64,000 nucleotides of DNA from Saccharopolyspora rectivirgula DSM 43747. Its GTDB lineage: Bacteria > Actinomycetota > Actinomycetes > Mycobacteriales > Pseudonocardiaceae. The stretch is taken from assembly GCF_000497205.1 (NCBI RefSeq), contig NZ_AYJW01000009.1:1-64000 (forward strand), written 5' to 3'. A model generated the notes under the pieces. It was not told the DNA's origin, did not search any database, and saw only the letters and a list, made by a program, of their open reading frames with translations. The position numbers and the translations under genes are program-made. Of the stretch, positions 46,036 to 53,151 are shown piece after piece. Within the stretch, counting starts at the first letter, position 1. Every line of letters starts with the position of its first letter.

Positions 46036-47097
46036 TCAGGCCAACCACACGGCGCTGCCGGGTGGCAGCTCCCCGTCGAGCAGCGGGCGGCTGGACAGCA
46101 GCACTTCCCCGGGCGGCACCGGAACGGGCTCATCGGTGGTGTTGAGCGCGCAGGTCAGGTTGGTGTCCTTGCGCCGGAACGCGAAGCAACCCTCCGGGGC
46201 GCCGTACCACTCGATCCCGCTGGTGCCGCCGGAGGCGTGCGCGCTGCGGGTCTCCAGGGCGTGCCGGTAGAGCGACAGCGTCGAATCCGGGTCCTCCAGC
46301 TGTGCTTCCACGGTGAAATCCGCCCACTCCGGGGGGATGGCCGACCACTCGCCGGCGGCGGGGGAGAAGCCGAACGGCGGCTCGGTGCCCTCCCACGGCA
46401 TCGGGATCGGCTGCGTGCCCGGGATGCCCAGTTCTTCCCCGTGCCGCAGGCACACCGCGCCGGGCAGGGCGAGCTGCACCAGTGCCATCGCCCGCACCGG
46501 GGTGAGAGCTGCTTCGTCGCGGATGCGGTCGCTGCCGTGACTGGCCATCGCCCACGCCGGTCGGGCGCTGCTGCTGCCCAGGATGCGGTCGATCGCGTCC
46601 TGCACCTTCTCGGCCTGGAAGCCGGCCACGGCCAGGTCCAGGTTGAAGTGGAGGTGCCAGCGGCCCTTGCCGCTGCCGATCACCACCCGGTCCGGGTAGG
46701 CGGCCACCGCGCTGCCGATGGCCCCGGACAGGTCGTCGCGCGGGGCGATGTGGAAGCCGTCTATGCCGAACTCCAGCCACGGCAGGAGGGCTTGTTGCGG
46801 GTCGGTCTCGGCGGGGTCGAGGTCCGTCGCCAGCAGCACCCGGATGCCGGCTTCGTGGGCCTCGCCCACCAGGGCGGCGAACGATTCCGTGGCCGGTTCG
46901 TTCCGTCCCGTCCCGGCGAGCACGATCGCGTCCACACCGAGCAGTTCCAGGTAGCCCAACCGGGCGCGGAGCCCGTCCAGATCGCCGATCCCGTTCCCGT
47001 CCGAGTCGGCGAAGGACCGGACGTCAATCCGGTAGTAAACCGCGTTCAACCACCAAGGATGTTCAACTTGGTTGTTCGCTGAACCGTTGAGGTGCAT
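46036..47097 (-). CDS. GH13 alpha-amylase-family protein lacking catalytic residues
   Basis: This 353-aa protein is a shortened GH13 alpha-glucosidase (relatives are ~540 aa, e.g. AglA). The start WWLNAVYYRIDVRSFADSDG and GIGDLDGLRARLGYLELLGV (two consecutive conserved pieces) are clear. The catalytic regions are lost: region II reads DGFHIA (113-118) where active enzymes have DGFRID, so Arg is His and the nucleophile Asp is Ala. Region III has G-S at 141-142 in place of G-E (acid/base). Region IV reads SHG (186-188) for NHD. Region I and domain B are missing. The frame is intact with a C-terminal beta domain. It sits where aglA lies next to glbO in mycobacteria. Probably a non-enzymatic sugar-binding protein. 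Confidence 0.85.
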   Translation of the reverse strand: MHLNGSANNQVEHPWWLNAVYYRIDVRSFADSDGNGIGDLDGLRARLGYLELLGVDAIVLAGTGRNEPATESFAALVGEAHEAGIRVLLATDLDPAETDPQQALLPWLEFGIDGFHIAPRDDLSGAIGSAVAAYPDRVVIGSGKGRWHLHFNLDLAVAGFQAEKVQDAIDRILGSSSARPAWAMASHGSDRIRDEAALTPVRAMALVQLALPGAVCLRHGEELGIPGTQPIPMPWEGTEPPFGFSPAAGEWSAIPPEWADFTVEAQLEDPDSTLSLYRHALETRSAHASGGTSGIEWYGAPEGCFAFRRKDTNLTCALNTTDEPVPVPPGEVLLSSRPLLDGELPPGSAVWLA

Positions 47098-47108
47098 CTA
47101 CTTGCCAT

Positions 47109-47492
47109 TCAAAACCAGGAGTTGACCAGGCTGTCGGCAGCCATTTCCAGGTACTGCCAGAGTTTGTCCCGGTGTTCGGGCGCGAGATCGGCCTCGTCCA
47201 CCGCGATCCGCATGCAGCGCAACCAGGCGTCCCGTTCCGCCGGGCCGATCTTGAACGGTGCGTGCCGCATCCGCAGGCGCGGGTGGCCGCGACGCTCCGA
47301 GTAGGTGTGCGGCCCGCCCCAGTACTGCATCAAGAACAGCCGGAGCCGCTCTTCGGCCGGCCCCAGGTCTTCCTCCGGGTAGAGGGGCCGCAGCAGCTCG
47401 TCCTTGGCGACCTCTTGGTAGAACCGGGCCACGATCCGGCGAAAGGTCGCTTCGCCGCCGACCTGCTCGTAGAACGTCTCCACGGAAGTCAC
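47109..47492 (-). CDS. glbO: Truncated hemoglobin, group II (HbO)
   Basis: This 127-aa 2-on-2 globin binds oxygen and may act in redox or respiration at the membrane. Group II features are present: [39 protein letters not shown] with the proximal His in the F helix and Trp at G8 (here WLRCM). Length equals mycobacterial GlbO (128 aa). GTG 47492 is only one base from GGAGG; the GTG at 47483 is better spaced and would start at VETFYEQ. The gene lies upstream of the GH13 gene by 11 bp. Confidence 0.95.
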   Translation of the reverse strand: MTSVETFYEQVGGEATFRRIVARFYQEVAKDELLRPLYPEEDLGPAEERLRLFLMQYWGGPHTYSERRGHPRLRMRHAPFKIGPAERDAWLRCMRIAVDEADLAPEHRDKLWQYLEMAADSLVNSWF

Positions 47493-47545
47493 GCCTCCAT
47501 CATCTCAATCGGTCCGATCGGACCCGTGCGGCGTTGGCTCAAGCT

Positions 47546-48541
47546 CTAGTTGAGGTTCACCGGCGGGAGCGGTCGCCCATCGGGGTAAGGGGCTCGGATC
47601 CCTTCTTCGTCGAAGGCCTGCTTGATCTCCGCCCGCAGCTTGCGCTGCACCGACCACTGCTTGCCGGGCCGAACCTTCGCAGTCAACCGGAGCATGATCG
47701 TGTCCGCAGTGATCTGCTCCACACCGAGCATCTCCGGGTTCTCCAGCACGTCCTTCGACAGGGGTGGCTTGGTGGTGACTTCACTGGCCACGCGGGTCGC
47801 CACGTCGATCGCCTGCCGCACGTCGGAGGTGTGCGCGATCGGCAGGTCCACCACCGCCACGGCGTAGCCCTGGCTGAAGTTGCCGACCCGGAGGATCTCG
47901 CCGTTGCGGACGTACCACACGGTGCCGTTGAGGTCGCGGATCGTGGTCACCCGCAGCCCCACGGACTCCACGGTGCCGGTGGCTTCACCCAGGTCCACGA
48001 CGTCGCCGACACCGTACTGGTCCTCGACGAGCATGAACATGCCGGACAGGAAGTCCCGCACGAGGTTCTGCGCGCCGAACGCCACGGCCACACCGACCAC
48101 ACCCGCGGAGGCCAGCACCGGGCCCACTTCCACACCCAGCACCTGCAGCACGTAGACCAGCGCCAGCCCGTAGATGAGGAAGGAGCTCAGCGATTTGAGG
48201 ATGGAGCCGATGGTGCGGGTGCGCTGCAGGCGCCGCTCGGAGAGCAGGTCGGCGCTGAGGGTTCCGGCCTTGCGCTCGCGCAGGGGCTGCAGCAGTTTCG
48301 GCGGCTGGTCCCCGTTGCCCTGCATGAACCGGGTGATCATCCGGTGCACCGCCCAGCGCAGCAGGTACGCGCCGATCAGGATCAGCAGGATGTGCAGTGG
48401 CTTGGCGATCAGCAGGTCCGAGTACATCGCGAGCCACTCGTTGCCGGTCCAGTGGAAGACCGTGCCGCACCAGCTGTCGGGGTCGGTCACGCAGTCGGGT
48501 TCGCTCAGCATCGACGGCTGGGTCGGTAACGGGGGTCTCAT
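47546..48541 (-). CDS. Small-conductance mechanosensitive channel (MscS family)
   Basis: This 331-aa membrane protein has three or four helices, with the pore helix and following segment LASAGVVGVAVAFGAQNLVR and the beta domain signature DQYGVGDVVDLG. It opens under membrane tension to release solutes. A soluble N-terminal part contains a Cys pair (DCVTDPDSWC) that may be extracytoplasmic. ATG 48541 (MRPPLP) has GGAGA upstream; the frame continues to 48628 over the terminator hairpin and is not used. Confidence 0.9.
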   Translation of the reverse strand: MRPPLPTQPSMLSEPDCVTDPDSWCGTVFHWTGNEWLAMYSDLLIAKPLHILLILIGAYLLRWAVHRMITRFMQGNGDQPPKLLQPLRERKAGTLSADLLSERRLQRTRTIGSILKSLSSFLIYGLALVYVLQVLGVEVGPVLASAGVVGVAVAFGAQNLVRDFLSGMFMLVEDQYGVGDVVDLGEATGTVESVGLRVTTIRDLNGTVWYVRNGEILRVGNFSQGYAVAVVDLPIAHTSDVRQAIDVATRVASEVTTKPPLSKDVLENPEMLGVEQITADTIMLRLTAKVRPGKQWSVQRKLRAEIKQAFDEEGIRAPYPDGRPLPPVNLN

Positions 48542-48576
48542 CGGGGGTGTCTCCACACTGTTGTCGGGGGAACAGC

Positions 48577-48625
48577 AGCCTCCGCGGCGCGGCGCGGGCC
48601 CCACCCGCGCCGCGCCGCGGAGGCT
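48577..48625 (-). terminator. Very strong 22-bp GC hairpin after the prolyl oligopeptidase gene
   Basis: A perfect 22-bp inverted repeat (48577-48598 with 48604-48625) with a 5-nt loop begins at the last base of the prolyl oligopeptidase stop codon. It has no T tract, as is common in high-GC actinomycetes. It also lies 36 bp upstream of the MscS start, so it separates the two genes. Confidence 0.8.
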
Positions 48626-50745
48626 CAACCGAGGTTAAGGCCGGTGGCTTCGGCGAGGAACACGAGCTGGTCGGTGACCAGTCCGACGGTCCGGGACACC
48701 GAGCGGGCGCCGTGGCCGACTTCGGTCTCCCGGCGGATCAGCACGGGCCGCTTCGCCGGGTCGGAGCTGGTGGCGTGCTGCAGCGCAGCGCACATCTTGC
48801 GGGCGTGGTTGGGGTCGACCCGCGTGTCCGATTCGAAGACGGTGAACAGCACCGACGGGTAGGCCGTGCCCTCCTCCACGTGGTGGTAGGGCGAGTAGGA
48901 CAGCAGCCACTCGAGCTCTTCGGGGTCGTCGGCGGTGCCGTACTCCTCGTTCCAGGTGCGGCCGAGCAGGAACTTCTCGTAGCGCACCATGTCCAGCAGC
49001 GGCGCGGAGCACACCACCGCCCGGTAGAGGTCGGGCCGCTGGGTCAGCGCCGCGCCCACCAGCAGACCACCGTTGGAGCCGCCGGAGATGGCCAGCTGGT
49101 CGGAGGTGGTCCAGCCGGTGTTGATCAGGTGTTCGGCGGCGGCGTGGAAGTCGTCGAAGGTGTTCTGCTTGTTCTCGCGCATCCCGGCCCGGTGCCACTG
49201 CTCGCCCTCTTCGCCACCGCCGCGCAGGGACGGCAGGGCCCAGACCCCGCCGGCGGCGACCCAGGCCAGCGCGGTCGGGGTGTAGCCGGGTTCGCGGGAC
49301 AGCGAGAACCCGCCGTAGCCGGTGAGCAGCGCCGGGCGTGGGGTGTCGGGGTCCGGTGCCGGGCTCAGCAGGAACATCCGGACCGGGGTGCCGTCCCGCG
49401 AGGTGTAGGTGACCTGGCGGGTGTGGATCTCCGGGGTGCGCACGGTGCCGGGGGCCTGCTGGTCCAGCTCGGTCCGCCCGCTGCTGGTGGAGTGGACGTG
49501 CACGCACGGCGGGGTGGTGAAGTCGGTCCAGCCGATCCACAGCTTGTCCTCGCTGTGCTCGGTGGCCTCGTCCACGGTGGTGATCGAGGTGACCTGGCCG
49601 GTCCCGGGCAGCGGGACGTCGGCCGTGCGCTCCCCGGTGGTCGGGTCGTGCAGGGACAGCTCGGACACGGCGTGCCGGGTGCGCAGCACCACCAGCCGGG
49701 GTGAGCCGTCACCGGAGTCGAACCAGCGCACCCCTTCCAGGACCGATTCGGGGTCCTCGGGGATCAGCTCGGTCCAGTTGCGGGGCTCGGGGTTGGCCGG
49801 GTCGGCCACGCACAGCCGCCAGCGCGGCGCGTCGAGCGTGGTCAGCACGTACAGGCGGCCGTCCCGCTCGACCCAGGAGGAGACCCGGTAGCCCTCGGAG
49901 GTGTCCACCACCTGCCGCAGCTCGGGCAGGTCGGAGCCGGTGGACAGGTCGGCGATCCACATCGAGTCCCGCCGGGCGGTCCCGGGGCTGCCTTCGACCA
50001 CCAGCCAGCGCCCGTCCCGGGACACGTGGGTGCCGTAGTAGAAGGTGGGGTCCTGGCCTTCGCCGAGGACCAGCAGGTCGTTCCGGTCGGGGTCGCTGCC
50101 GACGCGGTGCCGCCACACCCGGCGGTGGAACTGCTCCTCCCCTTCGGGGACGGCTTCGGCGGGCAGCCGCCGCACGTAGAAGAACTCCTCGCCCCCGGGC
50201 AGCCAGGAGATGGTGGAGTAGCGGCAGCGGTCGATGGGGCCTTCGAGTATTTCGCCGCTGGTCACGTCCAGCACGTAGAGCTTCGACTCCTCGTCGCCGC
50301 CGACGGAGATCTGGTAGGCCAGCCGTTCCCCCTCCAGGCTGGGCGACCAGCTGTCCAGGGTCGTCAGGCCGGACGGGTCGAGCTCGGTGACGTCCAGCAG
50401 CGGGCGTTCCGTCCCGTCGGGTTCGCGCACGTGCAGCACCGCGAACTCCTGGCCGGGTTCGCGCCGCATGAAGAAGGCCCGTCCGGCGCGCCACACCGGA
50501 GCGGAAACCGATCCGGCGGACAGCAGTGACCGGATCTGCTCCGCCGCGGTCTCCCGGCCGGGCAGGGAGTCGAGCCAGGACCGGGCGAGTTCGTCCTGCT
50601 CGGCCGACCAGGCCTGGGTGCGCGGGTCGGCGGGGTCCTCCAGCCACCGGTAGGGGTCGGGGATCCGGCGGCCGTGCAGGTCGTCGACGACGTCCACGCG
50701 CTCGGCGGGAGGGTAGTTCATTGGCGTTGGTCGTGCTTCGGTCAC
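48625..50745 (-). CDS. Prolyl oligopeptidase family serine peptidase (S9A)
   Basis: This 706-aa enzyme cleaves short peptides after proline. The N-terminal part begins RVDVVDDLHGRRIPDPYRWLEDP, the family hallmark, followed by a seven-bladed propeller (about 70-420). The C-terminal alpha/beta hydrolase has the Ser motif SGGSNGGLL, an Asp near DTRVDPNHA and a His in EVGHGARS. No signal peptide is seen, so it should be cytoplasmic. GTG 50745 or ATG 50721 are possible starts. It is an insert relative to the mycobacterial order and ends in a 22-bp hairpin. Confidence 0.94.
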   Translation of the reverse strand: MTEARPTPMNYPPAERVDVVDDLHGRRIPDPYRWLEDPADPRTQAWSAEQDELARSWLDSLPGRETAAEQIRSLLSAGSVSAPVWRAGRAFFMRREPGQEFAVLHVREPDGTERPLLDVTELDPSGLTTLDSWSPSLEGERLAYQISVGGDEESKLYVLDVTSGEILEGPIDRCRYSTISWLPGGEEFFYVRRLPAEAVPEGEEQFHRRVWRHRVGSDPDRNDLLVLGEGQDPTFYYGTHVSRDGRWLVVEGSPGTARRDSMWIADLSTGSDLPELRQVVDTSEGYRVSSWVERDGRLYVLTTLDAPRWRLCVADPANPEPRNWTELIPEDPESVLEGVRWFDSGDGSPRLVVLRTRHAVSELSLHDPTTGERTADVPLPGTGQVTSITTVDEATEHSEDKLWIGWTDFTTPPCVHVHSTSSGRTELDQQAPGTVRTPEIHTRQVTYTSRDGTPVRMFLLSPAPDPDTPRPALLTGYGGFSLSREPGYTPTALAWVAAGGVWALPSLRGGGEEGEQWHRAGMRENKQNTFDDFHAAAEHLINTGWTTSDQLAISGGSNGGLLVGAALTQRPDLYRAVVCSAPLLDMVRYEKFLLGRTWNEEYGTADDPEELEWLLSYSPYHHVEEGTAYPSVLFTVFESDTRVDPNHARKMCAALQHATSSDPAKRPVLIRRETEVGHGARSVSRTVGLVTDQLVFLAEATGLNLG

Positions 50746-50985
50746 GCCCGAGACGATACGTGCACCGCGGAACGGCGGGATGATCTTTCCCCGGTCTGGT
50801 CGGTTCGCAGTGGTGAATTGCGCTGAAGAGATCACTCCGCCTCGAGGCGGTTGTTCCCCGACAATGGATTTGCCCGAGCGATGTTGTCGCTCGGCGAACA
50901 ATTTGCCGCCGCGTAACGCGGCACACGTGCATTCGGGCAGGAGTTTGTGGTCGACTTGGGCCCGAATACCGGTGGAGGTGGTCGC

Positions 50986-51627
50986 GTGCCCGACCGACAT
51001 CCGAGACGACAACCGGCAGTGCAGAGCGCTCCCGCAGGGGCAGCGCGGCGAAGTCCTGGTGCTTCGTCGAACGGCACCGGGCAGAGGACCAATGGTCAGA
51101 GCCAGACGTCCTGGCGCAAGCGTCGAGTTCTGCTGCTGAACACCACTTTCGAACCGTTGACCGCGTTGCCGCTGCGCCGAGCGATCGTGCTGCTGGTGTG
51201 CGGCAAGGCCGAAGTGGTGCACTGCGATTCCGCTGGCATGGTGCTGCATTCGGCCAGTCGGGCGATCGAGGTGCCCTCGGTGATCCGGTTGAGCAGGTTC
51301 GTGAAGGTGCCCTACCACAGCAACATCCCCCTGACCAGGGCGGGATTGCTGCTGCGGGACAACTACCGGTGCGTTTACTGCGGCGCCCGGGCGGAGACGA
51401 TCGATCACGTGGTTCCGCGAAGTCGCGGCGGCACGCACAGCTGGGACAACTGCGTCGCCAGTTGTGCCAAGTGCAATCACCGGAAGGCGGACAAGACGCT
51501 GAGCGAGCTGGGGTGGGAGCTGCCGGTGGTGCCTCGTGCGCCTCGGGGGCGGCACTGGCGGTTGCTGGCCCGGCTGTCGGACGCCGATCCGCAGTGGCTG
51601 CCTTACCTGGGAAAACCGGCAGCTTGA
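50986..51627 (+). CDS. HNH endonuclease
   Basis: This 213-aa protein has an N-terminal basic, low-complexity lead, a middle part VLLLNTTFEPLTALPLRRAI, and a C-terminal HNH domain: CVYC zinc knuckle, IDHVVPRSRGGTHSWDNCVA, and CAKCNHRK second knuckle. This type is highly conserved in actinobacteria beside glbO/pepN (Rv2469c position) and is chromosomal rather than phage-like. Target unknown. GTG 50986 has GGAGG 7 nt upstream. It diverges from the prolyl oligopeptidase gene across a 240-bp intergenic region. Confidence 0.9.
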   Translation: MPDRHPRRQPAVQSAPAGAARRSPGASSNGTGQRTNGQSQTSWRKRRVLLLNTTFEPLTALPLRRAIVLLVCGKAEVVHCDSAGMVLHSASRAIEVPSVIRLSRFVKVPYHSNIPLTRAGLLLRDNYRCVYCGARAETIDHVVPRSRGGTHSWDNCVASCAKCNHRKADKTLSELGWELPVVPRAPRGRHWRLLARLSDADPQWLPYLGKPAA

Positions 51628-51630
51628 CGG

Positions 51631-51822
51631 TCAGGAGCTGATGCGCACGCCCTCGTGCTCGGTTCGGCTGCGCGGCCGGCGGCTCCGCGCGCCCAGGCGG
51701 GCGCTGATGCGGACGCCGCTCGGCCGGCGGCTGATCCGAACGCCGTGCGACACCAGCGGTTCGTGGATTTCCCGCTGTTCGGAGAAGTCGTTCTGCGCGA
51801 CGGTTCCTTCTGGATTGGTCAT
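51631..51822 (-). CDS. 63-aa peptide with three GVRIS repeats
   Basis: An ATG with GGGAGG 4 nt upstream starts a 63-aa frame beginning MTNPEGTVAQNDFSEQREIH. The first ~24 residues are acidic and leader-like; the rest is strongly basic and holds GVRIS three times (in SHGVRISRR, PSGVRISAR and the C-terminal HEGVRISS). At the DNA level the three units are imperfect 15-bp copies. This leader-plus-repeats layout is seen in some ribosomal peptide precursors, but no modifying enzyme gene is adjacent; the prolyl oligopeptidase is two genes away. I do not recognise a family. It converges with the HNH gene, with stops 3 bp apart. Confidence 0.55.
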   Translation of the reverse strand: MTNPEGTVAQNDFSEQREIHEPLVSHGVRISRRPSGVRISARLGARSRRPRSRTEHEGVRISS

Positions 51823-52201
51823 AAAACCTCCCAACAATTCGGACGCACGAGCGGGTTGACGGGTTTTCCGGGTCCGCGGGAGTGGAACGGGGGCTGGGAA
51901 CTCGGGAACGAGTGGTGAACTCGCTGGGTGACGCAACTTTCTGGCCAGGCTCCGCTCATCGAGGGAAGGTACTCTTTTCGAGCTACTTTAGGTGATGTGC
52001 GCTACGCCTGACTAGTCACGTTCAGTAGTGTTTTGTGAACGGTAACCCGGAAGAATCGTTGCCGAAAACCTTTTCGGGTGAATTCGACTTGGATGCGGTG
52101 CGTGTTGGGGCGGACACGGAAGATCCGGCGGCGGAGCAACCCCCTGCCGCACCTCGCGGGGAGCGGGCGTACTCACCGCTCACATCGGCTACCGTACTGG
52201 C
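51823..52201. other. 379-bp divergent intergenic region
   Basis: This lower-GC stretch separates the repeat peptide (minus) from the putative ctaJ (plus) and must hold promoters for both. A 16-bp palindrome, CCGAAAACCTTTTCGG (52062-52077), could be an operator. A possible small frame overlaps its right part (see 52035). I see no RNA gene or mobile element. Confidence 0.5.
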
Positions 52202-52205
52202 GTGA
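52035..52205 (+). CDS. Doubtful 56-aa reading frame upstream of ctaJ
   Basis: A GTG frame (VNGNPEESLPKTFSGEF onward) ends in a stop overlapping the ctaJ start (GTGA), as in coupled genes. However, it has no ribosome site, GC3 is clearly lower than that of neighbours, and the palindrome at 52062 lies in it. Listed because the overlap geometry is typical of real operons. Confidence 0.2.
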   Translation: MNGNPEESLPKTFSGEFDLDAVRVGADTEDPAAEQPPAAPRGERAYSPLTSATVLA

Positions 52206-52450
52206 GTGCCGTGGAAACCATTCTCATGCTGGTGGGCATTCCAGTGGCGGTTGTTGCGATCGTCTCGCTGCTGGTGTTCTGGCCCAGCTTCACCTCCCCC
52301 CGGTCCCGGACCAGTGAGGACTGGGAATACGATCCCGTGCTCTGGGTCGCGGACCCCGAACGGCTGATGAGCACGGTGGGGGAAACTGGATCGGAGGCTG
52401 CGGCAGCGCAGTCCAACACCGCTCACGGAGGCGCACGTGGCAACTGGTGA
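52202..52450 (+). CDS. ctaJ: Single-span membrane protein, putative aa3 oxidase subunit CtaJ
   Basis: This 82-aa protein has one transmembrane helix (about 6-27, ILMLVGIPVAVVAIVSLLVF) and a polar tail with WEYDPVLWVADPE. In M. smegmatis the small supercomplex subunits CtaI/CtaJ are encoded between the pepN-side gene and the HNH gene, as I recall, which is this position, and the tail motif resembles the 'GPILW' segment of CtaJ. The name rests on size, topology and location, not a search. It overlaps the next gene by 14 bp. Confidence 0.55.
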   Translation: MSAVETILMLVGIPVAVVAIVSLLVFWPSFTSPRSRTSEDWEYDPVLWVADPERLMSTVGETGSEAAAAQSNTAHGGARGNW

Positions 52451-52922
52451 CATAGCCGAACGGTCCACCGGAGACCGCGAAATGCTCGGCGAGGGCGAGG
52501 TGGAGCAGGGGCGCTTGTCCATCGCCCGTCGGGTCGAGGGCAACCGACCTCGCCTGCCGTTCAGCCCGAGCGAGCTCTCCCGAGTGGACGAAGCATTGGG
52601 GATCGCCAGCCGGACCACCGGGCTCGAGTTCGCCATCTACCTGGGCGACTTGGGGGAGGACACCCGCAAGACAGCGGAAGAGATCCACGCTTCCCTCGGC
52701 GGACGGGCCTCCATCGGCGTGCTGGTGGCGGTTTCGCCGGGACAGCGGCAGCTGGAGATCGTCACCGGAGAAGAGGCGCACCGCCGCATTCCGGACCGCA
52801 ACTGCCAGCTCGCCGCGATGAGCATGGTCGCCTCCTTCAAGGAAGGCGAGCTGGTCGACGGGTTGGTCAGCGGACTGCAGATGCTCGCCGACGCCGCCGG
52901 CACCCAGTTCAGCGGCTCCTGA
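52437..52922 (+). CDS. DUF5130 family protein (TPM-like)
   Basis: This 161-aa protein contains a TPM-like domain: LGIASRTTGLEFAIYLGDLG, RASIGVLVAVSPGQRQLEIVTG (two neighbouring strands), and EEAHRRIPDRNCQLAAMSMV. Such domains are found in actinobacterial proteins at the Rv2468c position. There is no signal peptide or membrane helix. GTG 52437 with GGAGG 5 nt upstream; coupled to the preceding small membrane gene. A hairpin follows the stop. Confidence 0.85.
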   Translation: MATGDIAERSTGDREMLGEGEVEQGRLSIARRVEGNRPRLPFSPSELSRVDEALGIASRTTGLEFAIYLGDLGEDTRKTAEEIHASLGGRASIGVLVAVSPGQRQLEIVTGEEAHRRIPDRNCQLAAMSMVASFKEGELVDGLVSGLQMLADAAGTQFSGS

Positions 52923-52931
52923 GCGGTGCAC

Positions 52932-52962
52932 CGGGAAGCAGCCGGCCCGGCCGGGCTTCCCG
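52932..52962 (+). terminator. Terminator hairpin after the DUF5130 gene
   Basis: Arms CGGGAAGC (52932-52939) and GCTTCCCG (52955-52962) enclose a GC-rich centre that can itself fold, 9 bp after the stop. Confidence 0.6.
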
Positions 52963-53107
52963 CATCGAGCACCAGCACTTCCGGCGAGCCGGGGCCGCCC
53001 CGGCGGTCCCTGGCCAGCCCGGTCCGGGTTCGCCGGCGCAGGCGGTGCCACGACACGGCCTGCGCCGTTGAGCGGGGACTGGGCTGGCCGCCCCCGGACG
53101 GACTCAC

Positions 53108-53146
53108 CGGTGCGGGTGCCGGAGCACCACCCCGGCACCCGCACCG
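53108..53146 (-). terminator. Terminator hairpin after pepN
   Basis: A perfect 15-bp stem (53108-53122 with 53132-53146) with a 9-nt loop lies 5 bp beyond the pepN stop on the minus strand. Confidence 0.75.
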
Positions 53147-53151
53147 AACCG

